Shown piece after piece: positions 27,366-35,632 of a stretch of DNA of 64,000 nt. The position numbers were made by a program, and so were the translations under genes. The DNA comes from Streptohalobacillus salinus. GTDB taxonomy: Bacteria; Bacillota; Bacilli; Bacillales; Amphibacillaceae. Numbering within the stretch: the stretch's first letter is position 1; every line of letters starts with the position of its first letter. The stretch is from the NCBI RefSeq assembly GCF_003201605.1, contig NZ_QJJR01000001.1, forward strand, positions 275,037 through 339,036, written 5' to 3'. Under the pieces are notes generated by a model. That model searched no databases and was not told the origin of the DNA. It saw only the letters and a list, made by a program, of their open reading frames with translations.

Positions 27366-28886
27366 ATGGCGAAGACGATTTTAGAAATGGATAATATCAC
27401 AAAAACCTTCCCAGGTGTCAAAGCTTTAGACAACGTTAATTTCAAAGTTGAAGAAGGCGAAATTCATTTTCTAGTGGGTGAGAATGGAGCAGGAAAATCA
27501 ACACTAATGAAGGTGTTAAGTGGTGTGTATCCTTATGGTGAGTACGAAGGAGATATTGTTTATCAAGGAAAAGTACAACAATTTCATAAAATTAACGACA
27601 GTGTTGATGTCGGAATTGCAATTATTTATCAAGAGCTTGCACTTTTTCCGGACTTATCAGTCTATGAAAATATTTATATCGGTAATGAAGTTAAACATAA
27701 CGGAATCATCAACTGGAATCAAACAATTGTAAAAGCAAAAGACATGCTTAAAAAGGTAAATCTGAAAGTAAAGCCAGAAACACTCATTAAAGATTTAGGG
27801 GTTGGAAAGCAACAATTAATTGAAATAGCAAAAGCCTTGAGTAAAGAAGTTAAACTGTTGATTTTAGATGAACCAACAGCAGCTTTAAACGAGGATGATA
27901 GTGAGAACTTATTAGAACTAATCAAAGAATTGAAAAAACAGGGCATCACTTGCATTATGATTTCTCACAAGTTAAAAGAAGTGGTTGCCATTGCAGATAA
28001 AGCAACAATTTTACGAGACGGACAAACCATTTGTACCCTAGAAAAAGCAAAAGGTGAAATTGATGAAAAAACTATTATTCGTCATATGGTTGGACGTGAG
28101 ATGAATCAAATATATCCGAAACGTGAAAATCATGAAATTGGCGATACCATTTTAGAACTTAAAAATTGGTCAGCTTATGACGGACAACTCGGCCGTCATG
28201 TTGTTAAAAATGCTGATTTAAAATTAAATCGTGGAGAAATAATAGGAATTTCAGGTTTGATGGGTGCTGGGCGGACAGAACTGGCATTAAGTATGTTTGG
28301 CAACCCTAAGAATTACAAATTAAAAGGGGATTTAGTCCTGAATCAGCAACCTGTTCACTTTAAGCATACCAGTGATGCGATTAAAGCAGGCATGGCTTAT
28401 GTGACCGAAGATCGAAAAGGAAATGGGCTTTTTCTTTTACAAAACATCACGAAAAATGTCTCAGCATCTAAGTTACAAGGCATCGCCCATCACGGGATTA
28501 TTAATAATAATGAAGAAATAAAGATTGCAGAACACTATAAAAATTCACTCCATATTAAAGCCTCCTCGATTGAACAACTCGTCGGAAAATTAAGTGGAGG
28601 GAACCAACAAAAAGTTTCGCTTGGGAAATGGTTGTTCGCAGGACCTAATATTTTAATTCTTGATGAACCGACACGTGGCATTGATGTCGGAGCGAAATTT
28701 GAAATTTACACGGTCATGAATGAATTGGTTGAAAAAGGTTTAAGTATTATTATGATTTCTTCAGAGCTCGGTGAAGTATTAGGGATGAGTGATCGCGTTT
28801 ACGTAATGGCTGAGGGCGAGATTAAAGGTGAACTCGATAGTCAGTCAGCGGATCAAGAAAAAATTATGGAACTCGCAACGCAATAG
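27366..28886 (+). CDS. xylG: D-xylose ABC transporter ATP-binding protein (two ABC domains)
   Basis: 506 residues from ATG 27366, which follows GAAGGTGG at the right distance; an in-frame ATG at 27315 lies inside the hairpin and is unlikely. Two nucleotide-binding domains: the first has Walker A GENGAGKST, Walker B LLILDEPTAAL; the second has signature LSGGNQQKVSLGKWL and Walker B ILILDEPTRGID, while its Walker A is replaced by SGLMGAGRTE, as usual in this family. It drives uptake through XylH. Confidence 0.93.
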   Translation: MAKTILEMDNITKTFPGVKALDNVNFKVEEGEIHFLVGENGAGKSTLMKVLSGVYPYGEYEGDIVYQGKVQQFHKINDSVDVGIAIIYQELALFPDLSVYENIYIGNEVKHNGIINWNQTIVKAKDMLKKVNLKVKPETLIKDLGVGKQQLIEIAKALSKEVKLLILDEPTAALNEDDSENLLELIKELKKQGITCIMISHKLKEVVAIADKATILRDGQTICTLEKAKGEIDEKTIIRHMVGREMNQIYPKRENHEIGDTILELKNWSAYDGQLGRHVVKNADLKLNRGEIIGISGLMGAGRTELALSMFGNPKNYKLKGDLVLNQQPVHFKHTSDAIKAGMAYVTEDRKGNGLFLLQNITKNVSASKLQGIAHHGIINNNEEIKIAEHYKNSLHIKASSIEQLVGKLSGGNQQKVSLGKWLFAGPNILILDEPTRGIDVGAKFEIYTVMNELVEKGLSIIMISSELGEVLGMSDRVYVMAEGEIKGELDSQSADQEKIMELATQ

Positions 28887-28898
28887 GAGGCAGAAAAC

Positions 28899-30074
28899 AT
28901 GAAAATATTACAAGAGACACAACAGTTAATAAAAGATAACATTAGAGATTATGGGATGTACATTGCATTATTTGTCATCATGTTGACATTTAACATGATG
29001 ACAGATGGAACGTTTATGTCTTCTCGAAACATTAGTAACTTGCTTGATTCGGCTGGATACATTGCTGTTCTTGCGGTTGGTATGACCTTAGTAATTGTCA
29101 TCCGTCACATTGACTTATCCGTTGGCTATGTGGCTGGTTTCCTTGGGGCCATCGCGGCGATTCTATTGATGCAACAAGGCCTTTCGATTTATCTAGTGAT
29201 TCCGATTATTTTAGCGTTAGGGATCATTATTGGTTTAGCAAATGGTTTCCTTATTGCTCAACTTGGTATCCCGGCGTTTGTTGCTTCACTAGCCGGTATG
29301 TTAATCTTCCGTGGTGCCCTTCTAAAAGTAACGGAAGGCACAGGAACAATTATTGTGCAGAATGAAGTTTTTAATGCATTAGGTAATGGATTTATTCCTT
29401 CACTAGGAATGGTTAATGCACGTCATTTACTTACAATCATTATTGGTGTACTCGGGGTTTTATTCTTTGTCTACAGTGAACTTAAAACACGCCATGATAA
29501 AGTGAAATACAATTTCGATGTTATCTCGGTGCCGATTTTCGCGGTGAAACTGACACTGATTTCACTAATTATTGCTTACATTACTTGGATATTAGCTGGT
29601 TATAATGGCTTCTCTTGGACATTGATGATCGTTTTATTTGTCACCATTGTCTATCACTTTATCTCAAATAAAACAGTACTAGGGCGTCAAATTTACGCCG
29701 TCGGTTCCAACCCAGAAGCTGCACATTTAAGTGGAATTAATGTTAAAAAAATCACTTATCTCGTCATGGGTTCAATGTCGATGTTAGCAGCGCTTTCGGG
29801 TATCCTTTATACCGCTCGTCTTCAATCAGCAACAACAACGGCAGGTATGTTGTTTGAGCTTGATGCCATCGCTGCAGCTTACGTTGGTGGGGTATCGTCT
29901 GCAGGCGGTGTTGGTAAAGTTACCGGTGCAATAATAGGTGCAATTGTTATGGCGTCATTAACAAACGGAATGAACTTACTCGGTGTTGGTATTTCTTATC
30001 AATACATGATTCGTGGTGGTGTCTTAGCAGGAGCAGTTATCTTCGATGTATTGACACGTAAAAGAGGTAAATAA
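28899..30074 (+). CDS. xylH: D-xylose ABC transporter permease
   Basis: 391 residues with about ten hydrophobic segments; the regions DLSVGYVAGF, LIAQLGIPAFVASLAGM, RQIYAVGSNPEAAHLSGI and GGVSSAGGVGKVTGAIIGA match ribose/xylose-type permeases. TAGGAGG precedes the ATG. It is the last gene of xylFGH, 12 bases after xylG, and is followed by a terminator. Confidence 0.93.
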   Translation: MKILQETQQLIKDNIRDYGMYIALFVIMLTFNMMTDGTFMSSRNISNLLDSAGYIAVLAVGMTLVIVIRHIDLSVGYVAGFLGAIAAILLMQQGLSIYLVIPIILALGIIIGLANGFLIAQLGIPAFVASLAGMLIFRGALLKVTEGTGTIIVQNEVFNALGNGFIPSLGMVNARHLLTIIIGVLGVLFFVYSELKTRHDKVKYNFDVISVPIFAVKLTLISLIIAYITWILAGYNGFSWTLMIVLFVTIVYHFISNKTVLGRQIYAVGSNPEAAHLSGINVKKITYLVMGSMSMLAALSGILYTARLQSATTTAGMLFELDAIAAAYVGGVSSAGGVGKVTGAIIGAIVMASLTNGMNLLGVGISYQYMIRGGVLAGAVIFDVLTRKRGK

Positions 30075-30079
30075 TTTAG

Positions 30080-30109
30080 GTGAGGAACCCAGAAGGGCTC
30101 CTCACTTTT
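30080..30109 (+). terminator. Rho-independent terminator after xylFGH
   Basis: GTGAGGA-CCC (30080-30090) pairs with GGG-TCCTCAC (30095-30105) with one mismatch, then TTTT. Confidence 0.8.
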
Positions 30110-30189
30110 CGGTGTGTTTGTTCATCTATAAAAAGAACGATGACAAAGAAAATGCAGCAATGATTGTTACAAAGATTTCTTCTGTATTC

Positions 30190-30218
30190 CAGACAAGCAA
30201 CAGATTATGTGGTAAAAT
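30190..30218 (+). promoter_or_regulatory. Probable promoter of the sugar-sensing operon
   Basis: CAGACA (30190-30195), 17-base spacer, TAAAAT (30213-30218), 34 bases before the start codon. The -35 box is only a partial match. Confidence 0.45.
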
Positions 30219-30251
30219 ACGAATATTCTATATCACTAGAGGAGTTTCTTT

Positions 30252-31238
30252 ATGCGTAAAAATGTAACCGCTTTATTTATTATCGGTTTCTTAGTGATCT
30301 TATTTTTTACTGTTCGCGCATTTGTTGATGTTGTTAAAGGCGATTGGCAGGCACCTACGCAAGTCTACGTTGAAGATGATGACACGCGATTGGTGTTAAT
30401 TACCCAGCAAATCAATACCCCTTTTTTTGATGCGGTTGCACGTGGAGCCATTGAACAGGCCGAGATGGAAGGGGCAAGCTTAGAAATCGTCGGTGACTAT
30501 AGTCAAAATGAAGAAGCTTTTCTTAACCATCTAGAATTAGCGATTCATGCAAAGGTAGACGGTATTATTGTGCAAGGAAAAGATACAGATCGTTTTAAAG
30601 AATTAACCAAAATAAAAGCGGCCTTTTACAGTATTCCGGTGATTACCATCGCCGAGGATGTCCCGATGGAAGAAAGCTTACGTCGCACGTATGTGGGTTC
30701 AGATCAAGAAGAAGCTGGACGAATGCTAGCTAATGCGTTAGTGAGTCAAGTTGATGCGACAGGTTCAGTTATTTTATTAATGGATCAATCTCATCCATAT
30801 ATCCAAACAGAACGGTTAATCGGTATTGATTCTGTTTTTAATAAATATGCTTCGCTTGACGTTGTCATGGTTGAATCAGATACATCGCGTGAACAAATCA
30901 AGGAAGCTACGCAGCGATTATTAAATCTTTATCCGGACGTTGAAGCGATTCTACCGTTAGATGCAGCTTTTACGGAGCCTATGATTGATGAAATCACATC
31001 ACGAATGCGTTTATCTGACGTACGTATATATTCCTTTGATGATGCACCAGATATCTATCCACTCTTTAACGCTGGCAAAATAGAAGCCCTCATTCAACAG
31101 ACGCCTGAAGATATGGGAAGATTAAGTGTCGAACTTGTATTTAAATGGTTGAACGGTGAAACCTTACCGCTTGATTTTGATGGCTATCATACGCCCATTT
31201 CTTTGATAAAGCGAGCTGATACTGATGCACACGATTAA
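30252..31238 (+). CDS. Membrane-anchored sugar-binding sensor protein, XylFII-like
   Basis: 328 residues. An N-terminal membrane segment (about 6-27) has no lipobox cysteine, and the rest is a type 1 periplasmic-binding fold (LITQQINTPFFDAVARGAIEQAEMEGA, VDGIIVQGKD, IPVITIAEDVP). This fits a sugar sensor anchored outside the membrane rather than a transport protein. It overlaps the histidine kinase gene by 14 bases. In Clostridium beijerinckii an equivalent protein, XylFII, binds xylose and activates the kinase LytS; the same gene order here, directly after xylFGH, supports that role. GAGGAG precedes the ATG. Confidence 0.85.
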   Translation: MRKNVTALFIIGFLVILFFTVRAFVDVVKGDWQAPTQVYVEDDDTRLVLITQQINTPFFDAVARGAIEQAEMEGASLEIVGDYSQNEEAFLNHLELAIHAKVDGIIVQGKDTDRFKELTKIKAAFYSIPVITIAEDVPMEESLRRTYVGSDQEEAGRMLANALVSQVDATGSVILLMDQSHPYIQTERLIGIDSVFNKYASLDVVMVESDTSREQIKEATQRLLNLYPDVEAILPLDAAFTEPMIDEITSRMRLSDVRIYSFDDAPDIYPLFNAGKIEALIQQTPEDMGRLSVELVFKWLNGETLPLDFDGYHTPISLIKRADTDAHD

Positions 31239-32658
31239 GCGGAAAGTAACCCTACTCGCCGGTAGTGTGATTGTGATCTTGTTAACGATTTGGATTTCAT
31301 TGACCTTTTTCAATCGTCAAACGCAAGCACAATATAATGTCATACTGGAGCGCTACCTCGTACTGAATGAGGTTAACCAGAATAGTCAACTGTTGATGAC
31401 CGATTTGAATGCCTACTTAAATCAACCAACGGAAATGACACGTAGCGAGTTGATTGATGACATGGACGACTTGTTGCAACAAGAACATAATATTTTGAAA
31501 TTGGAGCATCAAGGGAATCACTACCCTTTAACGAATTATATCAACTTGGTCGATAGTTTAATTGAATCAATGAATCGTTCGCTGAGTTTATTTGACCAAG
31601 ATGATCCGGAAGCAGCACGCTTAGAGTTCGATGATGCGACACGGATTCAAAATTATATTTCAGAAACAACCTTAGGGTTACTCAATCAAGAACTTACCAC
31701 GTATGAAGATTTTTACCGAAATATGATTGGTCAGTCTGTTAAAATTAATCGTTTTGGCATTTGGTTACTGTTGTTACTTGTCGCAAGTGTCATGTTGGTG
31801 ACGTATCTTTTTCAAAAGAGTATTACGCGTCCAATCCATCAATTAACAGATGCGGCCAATGCCCTTTCTCGCGGTGAATTTGATGAAGCTATTTATGTTG
31901 ATTCAAAAGATGAGCTAGCTTTTCTAGGTAAAACATTTAATCGCATGCGAATTAATATCAATCAATTGATTGAAGAAATACAAACAAAAGCTCAACTTGA
32001 GAAAGAACTGCAAGAAAATAAATTACTTCTCCAAGCGTCGCAGTTTCGCAGCTTACAGAGTCAGATTAACCCACATTTTTTATTCAATACATTAAATACC
32101 GTTTCAAAGAAAGCTTATTTAGAAGGATCAGTTGAAACAAGTGATTTACTTGTTAATGTTGCTGATCTCTTACGTTATAACTTAAAGCAAGTCGATCGTG
32201 AAGTGACCTTAAAAGATGAAATTGAGGTACTCCGTCAGTATATTGCGATTCAACAAGCACGTTTCGGCAAGCGGCTACATTATGTTGAAATCATTGATCA
32301 ATCAGCGCTCGACTTACCGATGCCTGCATTAACGTTACAGCCGATTGTTGAAAATGCGGTGATCCATGCGATTGAGAAAAAACGTGAAGGTGGCACGGTC
32401 ACATTAGAGATACAAAATCAAGCAGATATCATACAGGTAACAATCAAAGATGATGGACCTGGAATGACAAAAGAGACAAAGCAACAGTTGTTGGATGGTT
32501 CAATTGTACCTAAAGAAGGTCACTCTACTGGCATTGGTTTTAATAACGTCGTGAAACGCTTAAAGTTGTTTTACGAAGCGGACGGAATTGTGACGATCGA
32601 TACGGTGTTAAGTGAAGGAACAGCTATCCACTTGACGATACCTAAAATAAAGGGGTGA
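31225..32658 (+). CDS. LytS/YesM-type sensor histidine kinase for sugar sensing
   Basis: 477 residues. Membrane segment 1 (about 8-28), an extracellular helical region of about 140 residues, membrane segment 2 (about 176-196), a HAMP linker (about 198-250), the His_kinase domain with LQSQINPHFLFNTLN (H284 the probable phosphate site) and a HATPase domain with QPIVENAVIHAI and DDGPGMT. The external part is too small to bind sugar alone, which fits use of the binding protein encoded just upstream. It should phosphorylate the YesN-like regulator that follows after six bases. Confidence 0.93.
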   Translation: MHTIKRKVTLLAGSVIVILLTIWISLTFFNRQTQAQYNVILERYLVLNEVNQNSQLLMTDLNAYLNQPTEMTRSELIDDMDDLLQQEHNILKLEHQGNHYPLTNYINLVDSLIESMNRSLSLFDQDDPEAARLEFDDATRIQNYISETTLGLLNQELTTYEDFYRNMIGQSVKINRFGIWLLLLLVASVMLVTYLFQKSITRPIHQLTDAANALSRGEFDEAIYVDSKDELAFLGKTFNRMRININQLIEEIQTKAQLEKELQENKLLLQASQFRSLQSQINPHFLFNTLNTVSKKAYLEGSVETSDLLVNVADLLRYNLKQVDREVTLKDEIEVLRQYIAIQQARFGKRLHYVEIIDQSALDLPMPALTLQPIVENAVIHAIEKKREGGTVTLEIQNQADIIQVTIKDDGPGMTKETKQQLLDGSIVPKEGHSTGIGFNNVVKRLKLFYEADGIVTIDTVLSEGTAIHLTIPKIKG

Positions 32659-32664
32659 GTCGAC

Positions 32665-34203
32665 ATGTTTAAAATTTTAATTGTCGATGATGAAGAAATC
32701 GAACGCGAAAGCATGAAACAAATCTTAAATCAGGCATTTGAGTCACTAACCATCATCCAAGCAAGTGATGGTCAAGAAGCAGTTGAACGAACGCTTAGTG
32801 ACCAGCCTGATTTGGTGTTAATGGATATTAAGATGCCAGGTATGTCAGGCTTAGAAGCAATTAAAGCAATACAAGCGCAAGGTATAAAAATGAACGTTGT
32901 CATTGTGACAGCTTATGATACCTTTAGTTTTGCGAAAGATGCGATTAAATTAGGCGCACGCGACTATTTACTAAAACCAAGTAAAATTAGTGAGATTGTT
33001 GAAACAATGGGTCGCATTATTGATGAAATAAAAGAAACAAAACTAAAGATGGAAGAAAGTGAGAAGCGCCGACTAACATTTGAACAATCAAAACGAGTGA
33101 TGGAACGCGATTTGGTGACGCAAGTATTGCTTGATCACGTCCATGATGTCGAGGCTGAGCACTTGTTGGAACTTATGGAACGAGAAGTCACAGAAGAAAT
33201 GTTTTGTTTTGTCGTAGTTATTGAAGCGCATCAGTCAGATGTTTATCCTGTTTTACAAAACGCCATTGCTCGTCTTGGGGATGGGTTTATTGGCCCGCTA
33301 TATCGTCATCAACTCCCGGTCATTTGCTTTAGAGATGAACGTAGTTATCGACAACAGGCAACTGAGGTAGCCAAAAAGCTCATTAAAGTTTTACAGCATG
33401 AGTTAAAGCTGCCCGCTGTCATCGGTTTAGGGCAACCTTCTACTAAGTTAGAAGAGATGAAAGATTCTTATCAACAAGCAATTATCGCATCGATGGAATT
33501 AAGACGCACCTATGCCTTTAGTTTCTATGATGATATGAAGATGAGTGAACATCAATGTGATATTCACTATCATACGTATTTATCTGGTCGTTTCTTTGAT
33601 GACATTAGAGAAGCAGATTTTAGAGAAATTAAACAACAAGTGGATAAGATTTTATTGTGTTATGAAATGGAGAAGTTTCCTGTTGCAGAAGCCAAACAAA
33701 AAATTAGTCAACTTATCTGGATGATGGGAAAAACATTAGAAGAGGTGCATATCTCGATTGAGTGGGAGAAGTATTCATTTTTTGCGACGGATTATCAAGC
33801 GTTGTTTGAAGAAGTTGATGTGTACTTTAAAGAATTGATTGCTAACTATAATGCGTTCACGGAAGATAAAGAGACGGACCGGATGACACAAATTAAACAA
33901 TATGTGATGGAACATGCAACCGAAGATTTATCTTTAGATGTGTTAGCGAGTCACGTCCATTTAAGTCCCATTTATATTAGTAAATTATTCAAAGAAAAAT
34001 TAGGGGTCAATTACATCGAATTCTTAACCACGTGTCGGATCAAGCATGCAAAACGATTGTTAAAAGCTGATCAGCTCAGTATTAAAGAAGTAGCTTATGA
34101 AATAGGTTATCATGATCCAAACTATTTTAGCAAAGTGTTCAAAAAGTTCACTGGATTTTCACCAAAAACATACCGTGCGCACCGTCTAGTTGAACAGCAA
34201 TAG
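32665..34203 (+). CDS. YesN-type response regulator with AraC DNA-binding domain
   Basis: 512 residues: receiver domain (1-120) with KILIVDDEE and phosphate acceptor D54 in LVLMDIKMPG, a helical linker of about 280 residues, and two AraC-type helix-turn-helix motifs at the C-terminus (LSLDVLASHVHLSPIYISKLFKEKLG and IKEVAYEIGYHDPNYFSKVFKKFTG). Paired with the kinase just upstream. Likely targets are xylFGH and the second binding-protein gene; no binding site can be assigned from one sequence. Confidence 0.93.
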   Translation: MFKILIVDDEEIERESMKQILNQAFESLTIIQASDGQEAVERTLSDQPDLVLMDIKMPGMSGLEAIKAIQAQGIKMNVVIVTAYDTFSFAKDAIKLGARDYLLKPSKISEIVETMGRIIDEIKETKLKMEESEKRRLTFEQSKRVMERDLVTQVLLDHVHDVEAEHLLELMEREVTEEMFCFVVVIEAHQSDVYPVLQNAIARLGDGFIGPLYRHQLPVICFRDERSYRQQATEVAKKLIKVLQHELKLPAVIGLGQPSTKLEEMKDSYQQAIIASMELRRTYAFSFYDDMKMSEHQCDIHYHTYLSGRFFDDIREADFREIKQQVDKILLCYEMEKFPVAEAKQKISQLIWMMGKTLEEVHISIEWEKYSFFATDYQALFEEVDVYFKELIANYNAFTEDKETDRMTQIKQYVMEHATEDLSLDVLASHVHLSPIYISKLFKEKLGVNYIEFLTTCRIKHAKRLLKADQLSIKEVAYEIGYHDPNYFSKVFKKFTGFSPKTYRAHRLVEQQ

Positions 34204-34275
34204 TTTGATAAGGTCGGTGTGACTGGTTTTGTATGTGGTCATCTATTATTCGATGAGATGCGAGGAGAGGTATCA

Positions 34276-35325
34276 ATGCAGCGTCAAGCACTGATGAAGA
34301 TTGGATTATTACTAAGCCTTGTTACACTAGTAGCCTGTGAGACAACAACAGCACCAACCGAACCGAAAAAAGAAAAAGAGGTTGAACGTGAACAAGAAAT
34401 TGTTGTTGGTTTATCAATGGATACTTTAATAGAAGAACGCTGGGAAAAAGACCGCGATATGTTTAAACAAGCGATTGAAGCCAAAGGTGCTCGTGTGATT
34501 GTTAAAGCAGCAAACGGAAATGATGCTTTACAAATAGCTCAAGCTGAAGCGCTGATTAGTCAGGGTGTTGATGTATTAGTACTCGTTCCGCATAATGCAG
34601 AGGCTGCAGCAACCATTGTCGGAAAAGCACAATTGGCTGATATTCCAGTGATTTCTTATGATCGATTAGTCAAAAATGCAAATGTTGATCTGTATATATC
34701 CTTTGATAATGAAGAGATTGGCCGCCTTCAAGCAAGTGCGATGCTTGAAGTTGTTCCAAAAGGAAACTATGTCTATATTGGCGGTGCAAAAACCGATAAT
34801 AATGCCCACTTGATGAAGGATGGGGTGCTATCGGTATTGGCACCAGCGATAGATCAAGGAGATGTTACGATTGTCTATGATCAATGGACCGAAGGGTGGA
34901 TGCCCGTGCATGCAAAAGAAAACATGCGCAAAGCCATTACGGCAAACGCGGGCGATATTGATGCGGTAATTGCCGCAAATGATGCCACGGCAGGAGCAGC
35001 GATTGAAGCGATTGAAGCGCTAGGTTTAGCACGGGAAATTCCAGTTGTTGGCCAGGATGCTGAACTCGAAGGCATTCACCGCATTATTAACGGTGAGCAA
35101 TTGATGACGGTGTATAAATCAATTCGGGAATTGACTGATAGGGCAGCAGAAATAGCAATAAGTATGGCTAATGGTGAAAGCATTATAACAGAACATACTA
35201 TTAATAACGGTAAAAAGGATGTGCCAACGGTTTTTTTAGAACCGACACCAATTGATGAAAATAATATTAACCTTGTGATTGAGGATGGTTTTCATACCTA
35301 CGAAGCTGTCTATCAAACGAATTAA
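34276..35325 (+). CDS. Second XylF-like sugar-binding lipoprotein
   Basis: 349 residues from ATG 34276, which follows CGAGGAGAGG; the open frame extends upstream to 34219 without a ribosome binding site. Lipobox LVAC (C22), then a XylF-like type 1 binding fold: EEREKDRDMF-like start, ALISQGVDVLVLVPHNAEAAATIV, IPVISYDRLV, GQDAELEGIHRIINGEQLMTVYKSI. It is a paralogue of the xylF product at 26115. No permease genes accompany it, so it probably feeds XylGH with another aldose or with higher affinity, or acts in sensing. Its stop codon lies inside the terminator stem. Confidence 0.88.
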   Translation: MQRQALMKIGLLLSLVTLVACETTTAPTEPKKEKEVEREQEIVVGLSMDTLIEERWEKDRDMFKQAIEAKGARVIVKAANGNDALQIAQAEALISQGVDVLVLVPHNAEAAATIVGKAQLADIPVISYDRLVKNANVDLYISFDNEEIGRLQASAMLEVVPKGNYVYIGGAKTDNNAHLMKDGVLSVLAPAIDQGDVTIVYDQWTEGWMPVHAKENMRKAITANAGDIDAVIAANDATAGAAIEAIEALGLAREIPVVGQDAELEGIHRIINGEQLMTVYKSIRELTDRAAEIAISMANGESIITEHTINNGKKDVPTVFLEPTPIDENNINLVIEDGFHTYEAVYQTN

Positions 35326-35363
35326 CAAAAAGCATGCGAAGGGATTCGCATGCTTTTTGTTAA
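35322..35363. terminator. Perfect 19-bp bidirectional terminator that includes a stop codon
   Basis: Bases 35322-35340 pair perfectly with 35345-35363 around GGGA, with A and T tracts on the two sides. The TAA of the preceding gene (35323-35325) is part of the stem. Confidence 0.92.
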
Positions 35364-35632
35364 GCATAAACGTAAGCATCTGCAAGTGAAGACCAAGTAA
35401 AAGCATTACCCAGTCAGGGTAGGTGATAACAAATTGGAGGTGAGTACACCAAGAGAACAAAACACCAAGGATTCTTTCTAACGTCACGATTAAAGAGATC
35501 GTAAAAATAACCTTTTAGCGACTTAATATCAGTGAAGATAATTCGACATGTCTTTTCATCGCTGATGAGAGGAAAGATGCAGCAATTTATGTCGATCTTT
35601 GGTAATATTGAATGTGTAGAGGTGGTGTATAA
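35364..35632 (+). other. Intergenic stretch before the PLD-helicase gene
   Basis: No gene is visible. A short TACCC/GGGTA hairpin lies near 35406-35420. GAGGTGGTG just before 35633 is the ribosome binding site of the helicase gene. I see no convincing promoter. Confidence 0.4.
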
